From: Lagierella massiliensis
Lineage (GTDB): Bacteria > Bacillota > Clostridia > Tissierellales > Peptoniphilaceae
Length of the DNA: 64,000 bases
Assembly (NCBI GenBank): GCA_030532135.1
Contig: JAUNLT010000002.1
Location: 62,001 to 126,000, forward strand
Direction of reading: 5' to 3'
The notes under the pieces are model-generated. The model was given only the letters and a program-made list of their open reading frames with translations, was not told the DNA's origin and did no database searches. This document shows, in pieces, positions 63,798-64,000 of this stretch (the first letter of the stretch is position 1; every line of letters begins with the position of its first letter). Position numbers and translations under genes: made by a program.

Positions 63798-64000
63798 TTA
63801 CTTTAAATACTCATGTGCATCTCTTAAACCTTTTATAATCTGAAGATTTTGAGGACATATATCTTCACATTTTCCACATTCAATACATTCTACTGGAGAT
63901 ACACCATCTTCTAAATATTTTTTATATTGTAATTTACTCTTTTCTTCTTCATTGTACAAATACGCATTATTCCATAACCCAAAAACTTTAGGAATATTTA
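63798..64000 (-). CDS. Aldo/keto reductase with C-terminal 4Fe-4S motif (5' part off window)
   Basis: Only the last 67 residues are visible. They read NIPKVFGLWNNAYLYN near the edge, then VECIECGKCEDICPQ with the CxxCxxCxxxCP cluster motif, ending DAHEYLK. This is the C-terminal ferredoxin-like extension of a subgroup of aldo/keto reductases in anaerobes; the catalytic barrel lies beyond the window. Stop TAA is at 63798-63800. Confidence 0.75.
   Translation of the reverse strand, partial: NIPKVFGLWNNAYLYNEEEKSKLQYKKYLEDGVSPVECIECGKCEDICPQNLQIIKGLRDAHEYLK

Noticed and set aside
1-64000. CRISPR arrays, insertion sequences, prophage or toxin-antitoxin modules
   Set aside because: No regularly spaced repeats, transposase, integrase or paired toxin-antitoxin genes were found on either strand.

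Overview
The window reads as a chromosomal segment of a low-G+C, strictly fermentative, amino-acid-using Gram-positive anaerobe. The grounds are A/T-rich DNA, strong AGGAGG-type ribosome binding sites, frequent TTG/GTG starts, a full glycine reductase (Stickland) operon, and a selenocysteine system using in-frame UGA. The gene set would fit a Tissierellia/Peptoniphilaceae-like or clostridial lineage; this placement is inference from gene content only. No rRNA, prophage, insertion sequence or CRISPR array was seen.

Layout. 1-1392: edge of a membrane permease (DUF5058-like) divergent from a TetR-type regulator, with an 18-base inverted repeat between them. 1439-6741 (minus): a tightly overlapping eight-gene cluster of the 'radical SAM/selenodomain' type: two glycosyltransferase-like proteins, two TVP38/DedA-like membrane proteins, an Fe-S protein, a C_GCAxxG_C_C protein, an AhpD-like CxxC protein and a radical SAM protein that continues through an in-frame UGA to end in Ser-Ser-Sec-Gly-Gly. 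Next come a double-rhodanese lipoprotein, thiol peroxidase and another rhodanese lipoprotein (6788-9367). 9348-17576: small hypotheticals, HU, then the conserved glmU-pth-mfd-prsA block. 17916-28842: murC, threonine aldolase, dCMP deaminase, lipoproteins, cardiolipin synthase and other housekeeping genes. 28941-40043: pyruvate carboxylase, BrnQ, two small charged proteins, an M-box riboswitch with mgtE, fumarase, a ZIP transporter and an AGCS symporter.

40152-51401 is a selenium/glycine island. selA-selB-tRNA-Sec run on the minus strand. Facing away from them, a glycine riboswitch with its own promoter and terminator precedes grdX-trxB-grdE-grdA-grdB-grdC-grdD. grdA (Sec45) and grdB (Sec350) each need UGA readthrough. 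The operon would reduce glycine to acetyl phosphate and ammonia using thioredoxin-derived electrons. Thioredoxin itself (trxA) and selD are not in the window. Threonine aldolase and the AGCS symporter could supply glycine.

51727-64000: a membrane protein with ApbE, HtrA, PepD, ComF, RecD2, MurA, an ECF S-component, a dicarboxylate/amino-acid symporter overlapping an acetamidase/formamidase gene, and the C-terminal end of a 4Fe-4S aldo/keto reductase at the right edge.

The least explained parts are the radical SAM selenoprotein cluster, which lacks the arsenite methyltransferase expected for arsenosugar synthesis, and the small-protein pair at 34003-34518 with a duplicated NQNQIPS motif.
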